Made by a program: the position numbers and the translations under genes. Under the pieces are notes generated by a model, which worked only from the letters and a program-made list of their open reading frames with translations, did not search any database and was not told the DNA's origin. 64,000 nucleotides of DNA from Ruthenibacterium lactatiformans (GTDB lineage: Bacteria > Bacillota > Clostridia > Oscillospirales > Ruminococcaceae): the NCBI RefSeq assembly GCF_000949455.1, contig NZ_JXXK01000008.1, forward strand, positions 1 to 64,000, read 5' to 3'. Shown piece by piece: positions 32,151-41,262 of this stretch; positions within the stretch are counted from its first letter, which is position 1; each line of letters starts with the position of its first letter.

Positions 32151-34005
32151 ACGACTATCTCAGGAGGAAATTGCGAATCAAAAAGCTGAACGCATCATGA
32201 ATGGCGTGGCGACTTGGTGTTCTTATTATAGGGCCAACCCACATCGTTTCTGTAAAGACTATTTAGGATTGAACCTAAAGTTGTTTCAGAAAATTTTGAT
32301 TTTCATGATGAACATTTCAGATGCGTTTATGTTCATCGCTGCTCGTGGCCTTGGCAAAACATATCTTACAGCGATTTATTGTTGTGTGCGTGCCATTCTA
32401 TATCCTGGCACAATTATTTGTATTGCTTCCGGTGCTCGCTCACAGGCAGTTGGAGTGCTTGAGAAAATAACGAACTTGTTAATGCCCGATTCTGGCAACC
32501 TAAGATTCGAGATTGAGACCTCGGTTATCAACCAACAGATGGCATTTATCAAATTCAAAAATTCGTCGATGATAAAAGTTGTAACTGCAGCAGATAGCGC
32601 GCGCGGCAACCGCGCACATATTATTATCGTTGATGAATTTCGGCTTGTATCTCGCGAAGTGATCGATAAGGTTTTGAAAAAATTTCTTACCGCACGCCGG
32701 CATCCAAAATTTCTTGACAAGCCCGAATACAAAAATCTTCCCAAGGAAGAAAACAAACAGATTTATATGAGTTCCGCGTGGTATAAAAGCCATTGGTCTT
32801 ATGACAAGCTTCGAGCATTTTCCGCAAACATGCTTGATGATACAAAGCAGTACTTTGCGTGCGGTTTTCCCTATCAACTTTCTGTTAAGGAAGATCTTCT
32901 TAGCCTTCGGTCTGTAGAGGACGATATGTCCGAGTCTGACTTCAATGAGCTTAGTTTTGAAATGGAAATGGGCGCTATATGGCTTGGAGATAGCGAAGGC
33001 TCCCTGTTCTCGTTCGATGATATTAACCAGAACCGTGAACTTACATATCCATTTTATCCCAAACGTGTAGCAAGCCTTTTGTCAGATAAAAAACTACAAC
33101 TTCCTGCGAAGAAAAAGGGAGAAATCAGAATTATAACTGCGGACATAGCCTTGATGAAAAGCACAAAACACGATAACGATGCGACTGCTATTTTCGTTAC
33201 GCAAGCATTGCCAACCAGTGGCAACAAGTATTTAGTAAACGTTGTATATACGGAAAATCTTGAAGGCGGTATCACAAGCGAACAGGCTCTTATGGTACGC
33301 AGGTACTATGAGGAGTTCCAATGTGATTATATTGGCATCGATACGTCAGGTGTTGGTCTTGGTGTGTATGACACGCTAATTTCAGATATTTATGATCCGT
33401 TGACAGGTGTTACATATTCCCCACTTTCCTGCTGCAATAGTGCCGAAATGGCTGATAGATGTCCAGATCCAGCTGCGCCGAAAGTAATATGGAGTATTAA
33501 GGGCAATGCACAATTCAACTCAGACTGTGCAATTACTTTGCGCGAAGGTCTGCGCCAAGAACGAATCAAACTCCTTATCCAAGAGCAAAATTGCGACGAA
33601 GTGTTGCATACAGTTCGCGGATATGATTCGCTTGATTTTATAGACAAACTTCAATTCAAGCTGCCTTATATTAACACATCTTTGTTAGTAAATGAGCTTG
33701 TGAATCTACAGTATGAGACCAAAAACAATGTCGTACGTGTATTTGAGAAAACAGGTTTCCGAAAAGATAGATATTCGAGTCTCAGCTACAATTACTGGAT
33801 AATTAAGCAACTTGAACTAAAACTGAACAGGCCTAAGCATGAGCTGGATTTCAAATCCGGATATTTTGTTTTAGGCGACCAAAATAAAATAGGGGGTGAT
33901 GTTGTATGGCCGAGAGTAATGCGGCATCGCCCAAGAGACGTGGCAGGTCTCCTGCTAGAAAGAATACTGCTGCTGAGGTCAGCAAAAGTTTCTCAGTGGA
34001 TATGA
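32140..34005 (+). CDS. terL: Terminase large subunit
   Basis: Start ATG 32140 (MASKRLSQEEIANQKAERIM). The product is about 621 residues. The packaging ATPase has Walker A around Lys73 (AARGLGKTYLTA) and Walker B at Asp165-Glu166 (IIIVDEF). The C-terminal RuvC-like nuclease has acidic residues in ITADIALMKSTKHDNDA and in YIGIDTSGVGLGVYD. It cuts concatemeric DNA and pumps it into the prohead. The last ~33 codons overlap the portal gene, an unusually long overlap. Confidence 0.92.
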   Translation: MASKRLSQEEIANQKAERIMNGVATWCSYYRANPHRFCKDYLGLNLKLFQKILIFMMNISDAFMFIAARGLGKTYLTAIYCCVRAILYPGTIICIASGARSQAVGVLEKITNLLMPDSGNLRFEIETSVINQQMAFIKFKNSSMIKVVTAADSARGNRAHIIIVDEFRLVSREVIDKVLKKFLTARRHPKFLDKPEYKNLPKEENKQIYMSSAWYKSHWSYDKLRAFSANMLDDTKQYFACGFPYQLSVKEDLLSLRSVEDDMSESDFNELSFEMEMGAIWLGDSEGSLFSFDDINQNRELTYPFYPKRVASLLSDKKLQLPAKKKGEIRIITADIALMKSTKHDNDATAIFVTQALPTSGNKYLVNVVYTENLEGGITSEQALMVRRYYEEFQCDYIGIDTSGVGLGVYDTLISDIYDPLTGVTYSPLSCCNSAEMADRCPDPAAPKVIWSIKGNAQFNSDCAITLREGLRQERIKLLIQEQNCDEVLHTVRGYDSLDFIDKLQFKLPYINTSLLVNELVNLQYETKNNVVRVFEKTGFRKDRYSSLSYNYWIIKQLELKLNRPKHELDFKSGYFVLGDQNKIGGDVVWPRVMRHRPRDVAGLLLERILLLRSAKVSQWI

Positions 34006-35441
34006 ATAAGCTATGGCGAACTAACTTCAGAGCCCTTGAAAAACTTATATGGCGCGATTTAAACAACAACCCGAAGTCGCAGACATTTTATAAATATACA
34101 AAAGATAATATTGTCGAGTATCTAAAAGATCCGCAAAAGAATGAAAAACAACTCCGGAACGCTGTAATCTACATGTACGGCGCAAGCTCGCATTTTCGAA
34201 GACTCATTCAATATTTTGTTGGCCTTTCTGATCTGTCGTATTTCATTTTACCTTGTGGAATTGACGCATCGTCTGCCAAAGGAGATTTGCGAAAAAAATT
34301 TCTGAAGGCAAGCGATTATGTTTCCAAGTTTGATATTAAACGGCAGTGTAAAGATATTTTGACAGTATGTTTGCGCGAGGATGTTTACTACTGTACTGCA
34401 CGAGAAATCGGAAACAAAATCACATTTCAGCAGCTGCCATCCGATTACTGCAAAATCTCATCGATGTCAGATAATGTTTGTAACGTCACTTTTGATTTCT
34501 CATATTTTGATGCCGACCAAGCACTTATTGACTATTATTCGCCTGAATTCTCCACAAAATATGCAGCATATCAAAAAGACCGGACGCAACGGTACCAAGA
34601 TTTAGAGCCTCCATTTTCCTTTGCGATTAAATGCAATACAGAGATCTTGAATTATGCGATGCCGCCATTTGCAGGTGTGTTACGCAATTTATACGATATT
34701 TCAGATTATGAAGATCTAAAGTTGACAAAAACCGAACTTGAAAACTATGCTCTGCTTGTTATGAAGTTGGGAATCGACAAGGACGGCAACTGGTTGATGG
34801 ATTATCAAAAAGCAGTTGAATTTTGGCAGAATCTTGATCAGGTAATGCCAGAAGAAATCGGCTCTGTTTTAAGTCCAATGGACATCGAAAAAATCAGTTT
34901 TGATAGAGCCGGAGGTACAAACGACACCGATAAAGTAAGTGATTCTGAAAACCATCTATGGTCAGCGGCAGGCGTTTCAAGCCTATTGTTCAATAACACC
35001 AAAGCATCAAGTGCTGCTTTGCTGCTCTCAATTAAGTCTGACCAAGCCATTACATTTTCAATTGTACAGAGCATTGAACTTGCATTGAATCGGATTTTTC
35101 AAAATCAGGCCGTTGGAAAATCGTTTAGAATTTCTTTTCTCGATATTAGCCCGTACAATCGCCAAGAAATGGCAAAGCAATATCTTGATGCAGCCAGATA
35201 CGGATTTCCAACAATATCAATGTACTGTGCGTCAATTGGAATGCTGCCATGCGAAGTTGAAAGTCTTGCTTTCTTGGAGTCGGATGCTCTTAGTCTTCAT
35301 GATAAATTGATTCCGCTACAAAGTTCGAATACTATGTCATCCTCTTCTTCAGGACGTCCAACCAACCAGTCTAAGGGTGAAGGATTGGATGATTCTGGTG
35401 AGCAAACTGCAGATAGCGATCAAAACGCTAGTCGCATTTAA
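33906..35441 (+). CDS. Portal protein
   Basis: Start ATG 33906, after AGGGGGTGATG. It is 511 residues. A long N-terminal helical part precedes NAVIYMYGASSHFRRLIQYF; the middle (ISDYEDLKLTKTELENYALL) and SIVQSIELALNRIFQNQAVG match the stem and crown layout of siphovirus portals. The C-terminus is a Ser/Gly-rich, disordered tail. It follows the terminase gene and precedes protease/scaffold and capsid genes, so the dodecameric head-vertex role is secure. It corresponds in position to YonE of SPbeta. Confidence 0.85.
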   Translation: MAESNAASPKRRGRSPARKNTAAEVSKSFSVDMNKLWRTNFRALEKLIWRDLNNNPKSQTFYKYTKDNIVEYLKDPQKNEKQLRNAVIYMYGASSHFRRLIQYFVGLSDLSYFILPCGIDASSAKGDLRKKFLKASDYVSKFDIKRQCKDILTVCLREDVYYCTAREIGNKITFQQLPSDYCKISSMSDNVCNVTFDFSYFDADQALIDYYSPEFSTKYAAYQKDRTQRYQDLEPPFSFAIKCNTEILNYAMPPFAGVLRNLYDISDYEDLKLTKTELENYALLVMKLGIDKDGNWLMDYQKAVEFWQNLDQVMPEEIGSVLSPMDIEKISFDRAGGTNDTDKVSDSENHLWSAAGVSSLLFNNTKASSAALLLSIKSDQAITFSIVQSIELALNRIFQNQAVGKSFRISFLDISPYNRQEMAKQYLDAARYGFPTISMYCASIGMLPCEVESLAFLESDALSLHDKLIPLQSSNTMSSSSSGRPTNQSKGEGLDDSGEQTADSDQNASRI

Positions 35442-35451
35442 GGGGGGGGGG
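35442..35451 (+). repeat. G10 homopolymer used as ribosome site
   Basis: Ten consecutive G residues directly after the portal stop, seven bases before the GTG start of the next gene. Such a tract is prone to slippage and would change Shine-Dalgarno spacing. Confidence 0.6.
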
Positions 35452-35457
35452 ACTGTA

Positions 35458-37041
35458 GTGGAAAGAAATTTTAGTATCCCCGTAACGTTCGCTATTATGG
35501 ATGAAGTACAAGGTAAGGATACCAGATTCTTGAAAATCGTTATTGATGTACTTCACACTGGAAAAAACTTCAACGGGTCTATATTTGATGAAGATGTTGT
35601 GAACGATGCAATCCCGTCAATTAAAAACACACCAATTTTGGGATATATCTTAGTTGACGATGATGGCGACACCGACGATTTCGCCGCGCACGAATATAAA
35701 ATCGTCAAGCAATCTGAGGGTTACAAGTATATGTATGATGGCTCCGCCTATGGAGTGATTCCTGAATCGTGTAACCCCAGATGGATCAATAAAGTTTGCG
35801 ACGATGGAAAGCTTCGTAAATTTTTACAGGTTGACGCATTGCTTTGGACCAAATTTGAGCGCGCTGTTGAAATTTTCCAGCGTGACATTGTTAAAGGACA
35901 AAGCATGGAGCTTTCCAATGATTTTGAAGGAATCGAAAATCCCGACGGTTCATTCACATTTACAAAATTCAAGTTTGATGGATGCTGTATCTTGTCAACG
36001 TCAGATCCAAAAATTCAGCCTGCAATGATCAACAGCACGGCAATCGCCTGTTTCTCTGCGGATACTATTGCTTCTGAAATAAAAGAAAAGCTTGACGAAT
36101 ACGCTTCTATTATAAATGGTCGTAATGAAAACGGCCTGTTAAAATCCAAAGAAGAAGGAGGTATTTTTGATTTGAACAAAGAACAATTGGATATTCTGAG
36201 CAAATATAGCATCAAACCTGAAGCTTTGGATTTTAGTGTTGATGACACAATGGGCTTGGAAGAGTTTGAGGAAAAGGTTGCCGCGTTCGCTTCTGCCAAT
36301 GAATCGAATGACGATGGCAATAGCGTTCTCTGTGAAGACGCTACCACCGATTTTGCGTTGAATGGCGCGTTTGAGACAGAGCTTAAAGAAGCTCTATATG
36401 AAGAAATGATGGAAGATGAAGATTGGGGTAAATATCCTAAATATTCTTTCTATGATTTCGATCCTGAATTGTCTGAAGTTTACGCATATGATTACGCAGA
36501 TTGGAAGATTTATGGCTTTACGTATTCCGTAAACGGTGACAAAGTAACTGTCGATTTCGCAAGTAAAAAGCGTAAAAAGCTTGTAATTGCCGACTTTGAC
36601 GAAGGAGATAAGGACTTGTCAATTGAGTCGTTGTTTACTGCAATTAAGAACAAGGCTGTAGAGAACGCTAACGCTACATTCATGGCCGAAAAAGAGCAGT
36701 TTGCATCTCAAATTAACGAACTCAATGGCAAATACTCCAAACTTGAAGGCGACTATAATACGCTTGTTTCTGAAAACAATGCTAAAATTGCTGCTGAGGA
36801 AACCGCCGCTAAAGATTCTATCTTTGAAATGTTCGAGAAGGAGCTTAGCAACGATGCAGAGTTCACGGCATTGAAAGAAAACGCAAATGAATTTTCCGCT
36901 ACTGAGATTGAGAATAAATGCTTTATGCTGGTTGGGAAAAAGAAAGCTAATTTCTCCCGCAAAACGGAAAAATTTTCGAAAGTTATTATTCCCGAAAGCG
37001 TTCCCGTCATCCCCAACCCATATGGGGATCTTTTTGATTAA
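35458..37041 (+). CDS. Prohead protease/scaffold fusion candidate
   Basis: GTG 35458 starts MERNFSIPVTFAIMDEVQGK. It is 527 residues. The first ~200 resemble phage head-maturation protease relatives (IPSIKNTPILGYILVDDDGD, KGQSMELSNDFEGIENPDGS). The C-terminal ~150 are charged and helical (MAEKEQFASQINELNGKYSK..), as in scaffolds, and the tail VIIPESVPVIPNPYGDLFD is typical of scaffold ends. Order portal-protease/scaffold-decoration-capsid fits. No definite catalytic triad was identified. Confidence 0.6.
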   Translation: MERNFSIPVTFAIMDEVQGKDTRFLKIVIDVLHTGKNFNGSIFDEDVVNDAIPSIKNTPILGYILVDDDGDTDDFAAHEYKIVKQSEGYKYMYDGSAYGVIPESCNPRWINKVCDDGKLRKFLQVDALLWTKFERAVEIFQRDIVKGQSMELSNDFEGIENPDGSFTFTKFKFDGCCILSTSDPKIQPAMINSTAIACFSADTIASEIKEKLDEYASIINGRNENGLLKSKEEGGIFDLNKEQLDILSKYSIKPEALDFSVDDTMGLEEFEEKVAAFASANESNDDGNSVLCEDATTDFALNGAFETELKEALYEEMMEDEDWGKYPKYSFYDFDPELSEVYAYDYADWKIYGFTYSVNGDKVTVDFASKKRKKLVIADFDEGDKDLSIESLFTAIKNKAVENANATFMAEKEQFASQINELNGKYSKLEGDYNTLVSENNAKIAAEETAAKDSIFEMFEKELSNDAEFTALKENANEFSATEIENKCFMLVGKKKANFSRKTEKFSKVIIPESVPVIPNPYGDLFD

Positions 37042-37067
37042 TTAAGATTTGAGAGGAAGTAAATATT

Positions 37068-37586
37068 ATGGCGAAACATTGTGTGGTACGTTTGGACAAT
37101 ATGTCTGGTACAACTGATGGCACTCTGCTCCGCAGTGTGCGTTTTAACAACGGCTCTGCCGATGCCGATATTGATAACGGTATGATTGTTAAGCTCGATT
37201 CGTTGCTTCCCAACGAACGTGAACTTTGGAAGGCGCTGACTCCTGAAGCCGCTACCCCCATTGAGGAGGTTGCTCTTGTGGCCACCCCCGAAGTAATGGC
37301 AGATGAGCGTCTGCGCAATTTGACTGATTTTTATAACACTGCCGGTTCCAATGCCCGTGCATACAAGTTGCATGCCGGCGACATTTTTTCTGTTACGACT
37401 GATGCCATCGATGGCACTGCCACTGTTGGGCACTTTGTCGAGCTGCAGGCCAATACGAAACTGAAGGATGTTGAGAGTGCAACGGGTGGCTCCACGATTG
37501 TCGGTAAGGTAATTCAGCTGGAAACTGTCGGTTCGCTTAATTACGCCGTCATTGAAGTGCGTCCCGGCAAAGGTGCCGCAGGCTAA
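37068..37586 (+). CDS. Capsid-associated protein, decoration-like
   Basis: 172 residues (MAKHCVVRLDNMSGTTDGTL...), beta-rich, with low charge and no membrane segment; the base composition is noticeably richer in GC at third positions, as in the next gene. It lies between scaffold and major capsid genes and ends in a terminator-like hairpin. A head decoration or stabilising protein is the best guess from position. Confidence 0.5.
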   Translation: MAKHCVVRLDNMSGTTDGTLLRSVRFNNGSADADIDNGMIVKLDSLLPNERELWKALTPEAATPIEEVALVATPEVMADERLRNLTDFYNTAGSNARAYKLHAGDIFSVTTDAIDGTATVGHFVELQANTKLKDVESATGGSTIVGKVIQLETVGSLNYAVIEVRPGKGAAG

Positions 37587-37626
37587 TAGCACTTTAAAGT
37601 CTGTTTAAACGAATAGTAATTACCAA

Positions 37627-37653
37627 TCCCGCCAAATTACGGCGGGATTTTTG
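37627..37653 (+). terminator. Hairpin CCCGCC/GGCGGG with T-run
   Basis: CCCGCC-AAATTAC-GGCGGG then ATTTTT, between decoration-like and major capsid genes. Confidence 0.65.
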
Positions 37654-37672
37654 CGAAGGAGATGTAACAACA

Positions 37673-38680
37673 ATGGCAGATATGAAAGCTATTGCTACAC
37701 TTGCCTATGATTTGTATTACGGCAAGGTCGCCAAGGATTTTACGAATGGCAAGGATCCGGAGAAGCAGCTGCGCGAAGCGCTGATTGAGGCCAACGGTGG
37801 CAGCAGCAAAATCACCGCTCGATCTTTGCGAGATCACGGCCGAGAACTTTTCGCCATGATTGAGGTGGCTGTCGAGCCCATTCTTCGAGAGGGATTCGAA
37901 GGCGACGAATTTTTCAACGATTTTGTTGAGTATGTAAACACCGCTGAGGGCGATCAGAATCTGTTCACGGCAGAAGACAATACTACTTTTATCGTTTCTG
38001 ACATGTCTAAGGGGATTCAGACTCCGCGCCGTCAGCGCATTGGCGAGAAGACGGAAGTGACCGTTCCGACATCCGTGAAAGGCATTCGCATTTATGAGGA
38101 AGCCACTCGTCTGCTGGCTGGTCGCAGTGACTGGAATACCTTTGTCCAGAAACTGATGAAGGCGGTGAAAGACAACCGCTATGAAATGATTTATACCGCG
38201 TTCAGTGGCCTGAGCGCTTCTACACCTGGCCTTGACACTACCTATGTGGTGTCCGGTACTTATGAGGAAGAGAAGCTTCTTGAGCTGGTGGCACACGTTG
38301 AGGCAGCCACGGGTATGACCGCACGTATTATTGGCACCAAACCTGCCTTGCGTAAGGTAACGAGTGCTGTAATGTCTGATGCGGCAAAAGACAGCTATTA
38401 TAACGTTGGCCACTTCGGTCGTGTGGCCGGCGTTGATATGGTCGCTGTCGTAAATCACCATAAGGTTGGCTCTACTGAGTTTATCATTCCCGATAATAAG
38501 CTCTATGTTGTGGCAGCAAACGATAAGTTCATTAAGTTTGTTACAACTGGCGAGAGCTACATCGGAACCAAGGATATGACCGAGAACGCAGACATGTCTC
38601 AGGAATACGTATATCTTGAGGATACGGGTTGTGCAGTCATGATGGGTGCAAAGATGGGTATTTACACCATTTCTGGCTGA
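37673..38680 (+). CDS. Major capsid protein
   Basis: The 335-residue product starts MADMKAIATLAYDLYYGKVA after GAAGGAGATG. Features of an HK97-type capsid: acidic N-arm/E-loop region (EKTEVTVPTSVKGIRIYEEA), a long spine helix (TFVQKLMKAVKDNRYEMIYT), and the A-domain IIGTKPALRKVTSAVMSDAA. The codon use (many GGC, CTG, AAG) differs from neighbours, as expected for the most highly expressed virion gene. No protease-cleaved leader is obvious. Confidence 0.8.
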   Translation: MADMKAIATLAYDLYYGKVAKDFTNGKDPEKQLREALIEANGGSSKITARSLRDHGRELFAMIEVAVEPILREGFEGDEFFNDFVEYVNTAEGDQNLFTAEDNTTFIVSDMSKGIQTPRRQRIGEKTEVTVPTSVKGIRIYEEATRLLAGRSDWNTFVQKLMKAVKDNRYEMIYTAFSGLSASTPGLDTTYVVSGTYEEEKLLELVAHVEAATGMTARIIGTKPALRKVTSAVMSDAAKDSYYNVGHFGRVAGVDMVAVVNHHKVGSTEFIIPDNKLYVVAANDKFIKFVTTGESYIGTKDMTENADMSQEYVYLEDTGCAVMMGAKMGIYTISG

Positions 38681-38692
38681 TAAGACGTGTAT

Positions 38693-38724
38693 GGGGACGG
38701 CGCTGTGCTGTCCCCTATTTTTTT
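38693..38724 (+). terminator. Terminator after the capsid gene
   Basis: GGGGACGG-CGCTGTG-CTGTCCCC followed by TATTTTTTT. Confidence 0.75.
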
Positions 38725-38741
38725 ACAAAGGAGAGTTAATA

Positions 38742-39302
38742 TTGCCACCGAGAACTAAGACTGAAAACAAACAGAAAAATCCAGAAGTCGATGTTATTAA
38801 AGCCACTGCATCCACTCCAACAAAAATCACGGCTGTTAAGCCTAAGATTAAAAAAATGTCTCCAGATGAGCTTGTTGAGGTAAAAAGTAATTTTTACGGC
38901 ACGCTCTTTTATAAATCGAAGGTCACTGGCTTTGAATGTGAGTGGAGTAATTGTGGGGATGTAAATCTTCTCACTATTGCTGAACTCCAGAATATGCGTA
39001 ATGGGCAGCGTGATTTCTTCTCTGAGAACTGGGTAATGCTTGTTGGCGACAACGCAGAACAGGCTCTCGATTGGCTCCAAATCCGCAAATATTATAGCGA
39101 TATCGTTGAGCTCGATGATCTGGATGAGGTGTTTACGTGGTCGCCTGAAAAGATTGAGACTGTCGTAACTAAAATTGCACGCGGGGCAAAAGACAGCATT
39201 GCAATGCGCGCTTATGATCTTATTGAATCTGGAAGTCTTGATAGCATCAAAACGATCAAGGCAATTGAGGCTGCTACCGGCTATGTTTTGATGGAGAAAT
39301 AA
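38742..39302 (+). CDS. Hypothetical head protein
   Basis: The start chosen is TTG 38742 (MPPRTKTENKQKNPEVDVIK), after AAAGGAGAG. It is 186 residues. The N-terminal 50 are basic and disordered; the rest is an alpha/beta domain with FYGTLFYKSKVTGFECEWSN. In many phages a similar-sized gene here encodes a head-tail joining or capsid-fibre protein. Not assigned. Confidence 0.5.
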   Translation: MPPRTKTENKQKNPEVDVIKATASTPTKITAVKPKIKKMSPDELVEVKSNFYGTLFYKSKVTGFECEWSNCGDVNLLTIAELQNMRNGQRDFFSENWVMLVGDNAEQALDWLQIRKYYSDIVELDDLDEVFTWSPEKIETVVTKIARGAKDSIAMRAYDLIESGSLDSIKTIKAIEAATGYVLMEK

Positions 39303-39313
39303 GGAGGGCTCGT

Positions 39314-39748
39314 ATGACTCCTTATAAAGCTTTTATTGATACATTCCTAGACAAGATATCGGATTACAAGCTTCTAAACTACGAAGATTATTTAGTTGAT
39401 GAACTTGCCGTTGGGTATATGAAACGTGTATGCACGAAATTTGACAAAATATGCCAAGCTGATTTGAGCCAACAAGATGATAACGAATACGCCTTTTTGT
39501 CCGACGAAATAGATGATGAAATCATAGATATTGTGACTGACGGGATGGTTGTTGAATGGCTGCGCCAATACGTAAATAATTCTGACAACCTTGAAAACAT
39601 TCTGAATACAAAAGACTTTACGATGTACAGTTCTAAAAATCTTTTGGCCGAGATTAAATCACTATATCAAGATGAGCAGAAAGCATTTACGAATTCGATG
39701 CGAGAATATTCTTACAATCACGGGGATCTTTCAAACTTACATCTGTAG
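39314..39748 (+). CDS. Head-tail connector candidate
   Basis: ATG 39314 (MTPYKAFIDTFLDKISDYKL) after AAGGAGGGC; 144 residues, all-helical and acidic. Small helical proteins directly after the capsid gene are usually adaptor (gp15/gp6-like) connectors binding the portal. The assignment is by position and size. Confidence 0.5.
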   Translation: MTPYKAFIDTFLDKISDYKLLNYEDYLVDELAVGYMKRVCTKFDKICQADLSQQDDNEYAFLSDEIDDEIIDIVTDGMVVEWLRQYVNNSDNLENILNTKDFTMYSSKNLLAEIKSLYQDEQKAFTNSMREYSYNHGDLSNLHL

Positions 39749-39757
39749 TGAGGTGAC

Positions 39758-40750
39758 GTGAGCAAAATGATTGATTACCGTATGCGGCTTGAAGCTATGG
39801 GTAAAACGAAGCGCGATAGGATTATTCATAACGCCAAACGAATGACACAAAAATTCGCAATTCACAATCCTGCCTATAAAAGTGTGACGATTGATGGTAC
39901 TGACGATAATTTGATAATCATATCGACTCAAACTGTGTCTACGAAAACAATTGAAGCTCTTCCCTCTCGTGATTTTAAAATAGGCTCAATTGTATTTTGG
40001 AATGGTTCACACTGGCTTATCACCAAACGTGATGCAGAAAGTGACATCACTGTGCGTGGCGAGATTGAACAGTGCAATCGGCAGATCCGTTGGCAAAATC
40101 CAAGCACTAAAGAAATCCATGAGCGATGGTGTGTAGTTGATAAGCCATATTTTAGCAATCTTGAATCGAATGCAACAAGTACAGAATCAAAGCGCGAGTT
40201 TAAAATACAGCTTCCATATGATAATGAGAGTGCGTTGCTCGATGTCGATAAACGTTTTATGCTTGAAATTATAGGAAAGACGCCCCGTACATATCGATTA
40301 ACGTCCGTTGACAGTATGACGGAGCGATACGACTACAATGGAGAAGCTAGTGGTTTTCTTGTAATTAATGTAGAACAAGACGCTTATAATCCCCAAACCG
40401 ACAACTCTGAACTTATGATTTGCGATTATGTCACTGATAATTCTACTTCGGCTCCGGCAGAGAGGGAAATTTTTTATACGGGAACAAAAGAGATCAAGGC
40501 CGGCGGACCACACAAAAAATTTGTTGCTACATTGAATGAAGTTAAAGATCCAACCGTAACATGGTCGATTGATATGGATGACAATCTGAAACAGTACAAA
40601 GAGTTGATTTCAGTTAACACGTCCGGCGGTGAACTGCTTATAAAAACTCCCAACAACACTTCATTGTACTATGGTGTCATTCGAATTACGGCAACATTTA
40701 CTGATGGATTCATCGCAAAACTTGATACCAGCATTGTTCCTTTAGTGTAG
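39758..40750 (+). CDS. Head-closure-like protein with Ig-like C-terminus
   Basis: Start GTG 39758 (MSKMIDYRMRLEAMGKTKRD). It is 330 residues. The first 130 contain FKIGSIVFWNGSHWLITKRD, similar to phage stopper/minor structural proteins. The last ~85 (KKFVATLNEVKDPTVTWSID ... YYGVIRITATF) look like a bacterial Ig-like domain, which often decorates virions and binds carbohydrate. It lies in the connector block. Confidence 0.55.
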   Translation: MSKMIDYRMRLEAMGKTKRDRIIHNAKRMTQKFAIHNPAYKSVTIDGTDDNLIIISTQTVSTKTIEALPSRDFKIGSIVFWNGSHWLITKRDAESDITVRGEIEQCNRQIRWQNPSTKEIHERWCVVDKPYFSNLESNATSTESKREFKIQLPYDNESALLDVDKRFMLEIIGKTPRTYRLTSVDSMTERYDYNGEASGFLVINVEQDAYNPQTDNSELMICDYVTDNSTSAPAEREIFYTGTKEIKAGGPHKKFVATLNEVKDPTVTWSIDMDDNLKQYKELISVNTSGGELLIKTPNNTSLYYGVIRITATFTDGFIAKLDTSIVPLV

Positions 40751-40758
40751 GTGATATT

Positions 40759-41262
40759 ATGGCATACGGCAAAGAAATAGTAACCTACAAAAATCAGATT
40801 GCCTCTACAATTTTAAATGACAATGAAATCGTGTCGATGATTACAGAAATAATTCCGCCAGAGAAACCCGTAGAGGATTTGCTATATACATATATTTTCC
40901 CGTTTGATTATATTCCTGATGCTATCCAAGAAGTCGGTTGTTATATCTGCTATGAAATAGAGGTCCCAAAGGTTTCAACAGTAAACTATTTTTTCAAAGA
41001 TGTTATTATAACGTTCAGAATTATATGCCATCAAGCTGCAATGAAAACTTCATACGGAGCAACCAGAATTGATTATTTAGCTCACTTGATTGAGCTGCTG
41101 TTCAACGGTAATACGGAATATGGTTTTAACAATCTAGAACTTGTCTCAAGCGTACCTGGGCATATTTCTCAGATGCATCGGTGCAGGACTGTCCGATTCG
41201 CCACGAAGGACAGTAACCGATTGCCCGATACTTGCAGCGAAGAGGATGAATTTGATGGTTGA
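40759..41262 (+). CDS. Tail completion/terminator candidate
   Basis: ATG 40759 (MAYGKEIVTYKNQIASTILN) after TAGGTGATA. It is 167 residues with a beta-rich core (YFFKDVIITFRIICHQAAMK) and EEDEFDG tail. Position before the tail tube gene and the size fit a tail terminator. It overlaps the next gene by 8 bp. Confidence 0.5.
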   Translation: MAYGKEIVTYKNQIASTILNDNEIVSMITEIIPPEKPVEDLLYTYIFPFDYIPDAIQEVGCYICYEIEVPKVSTVNYFFKDVIITFRIICHQAAMKTSYGATRIDYLAHLIELLFNGNTEYGFNNLELVSSVPGHISQMHRCRTVRFATKDSNRLPDTCSEEDEFDG

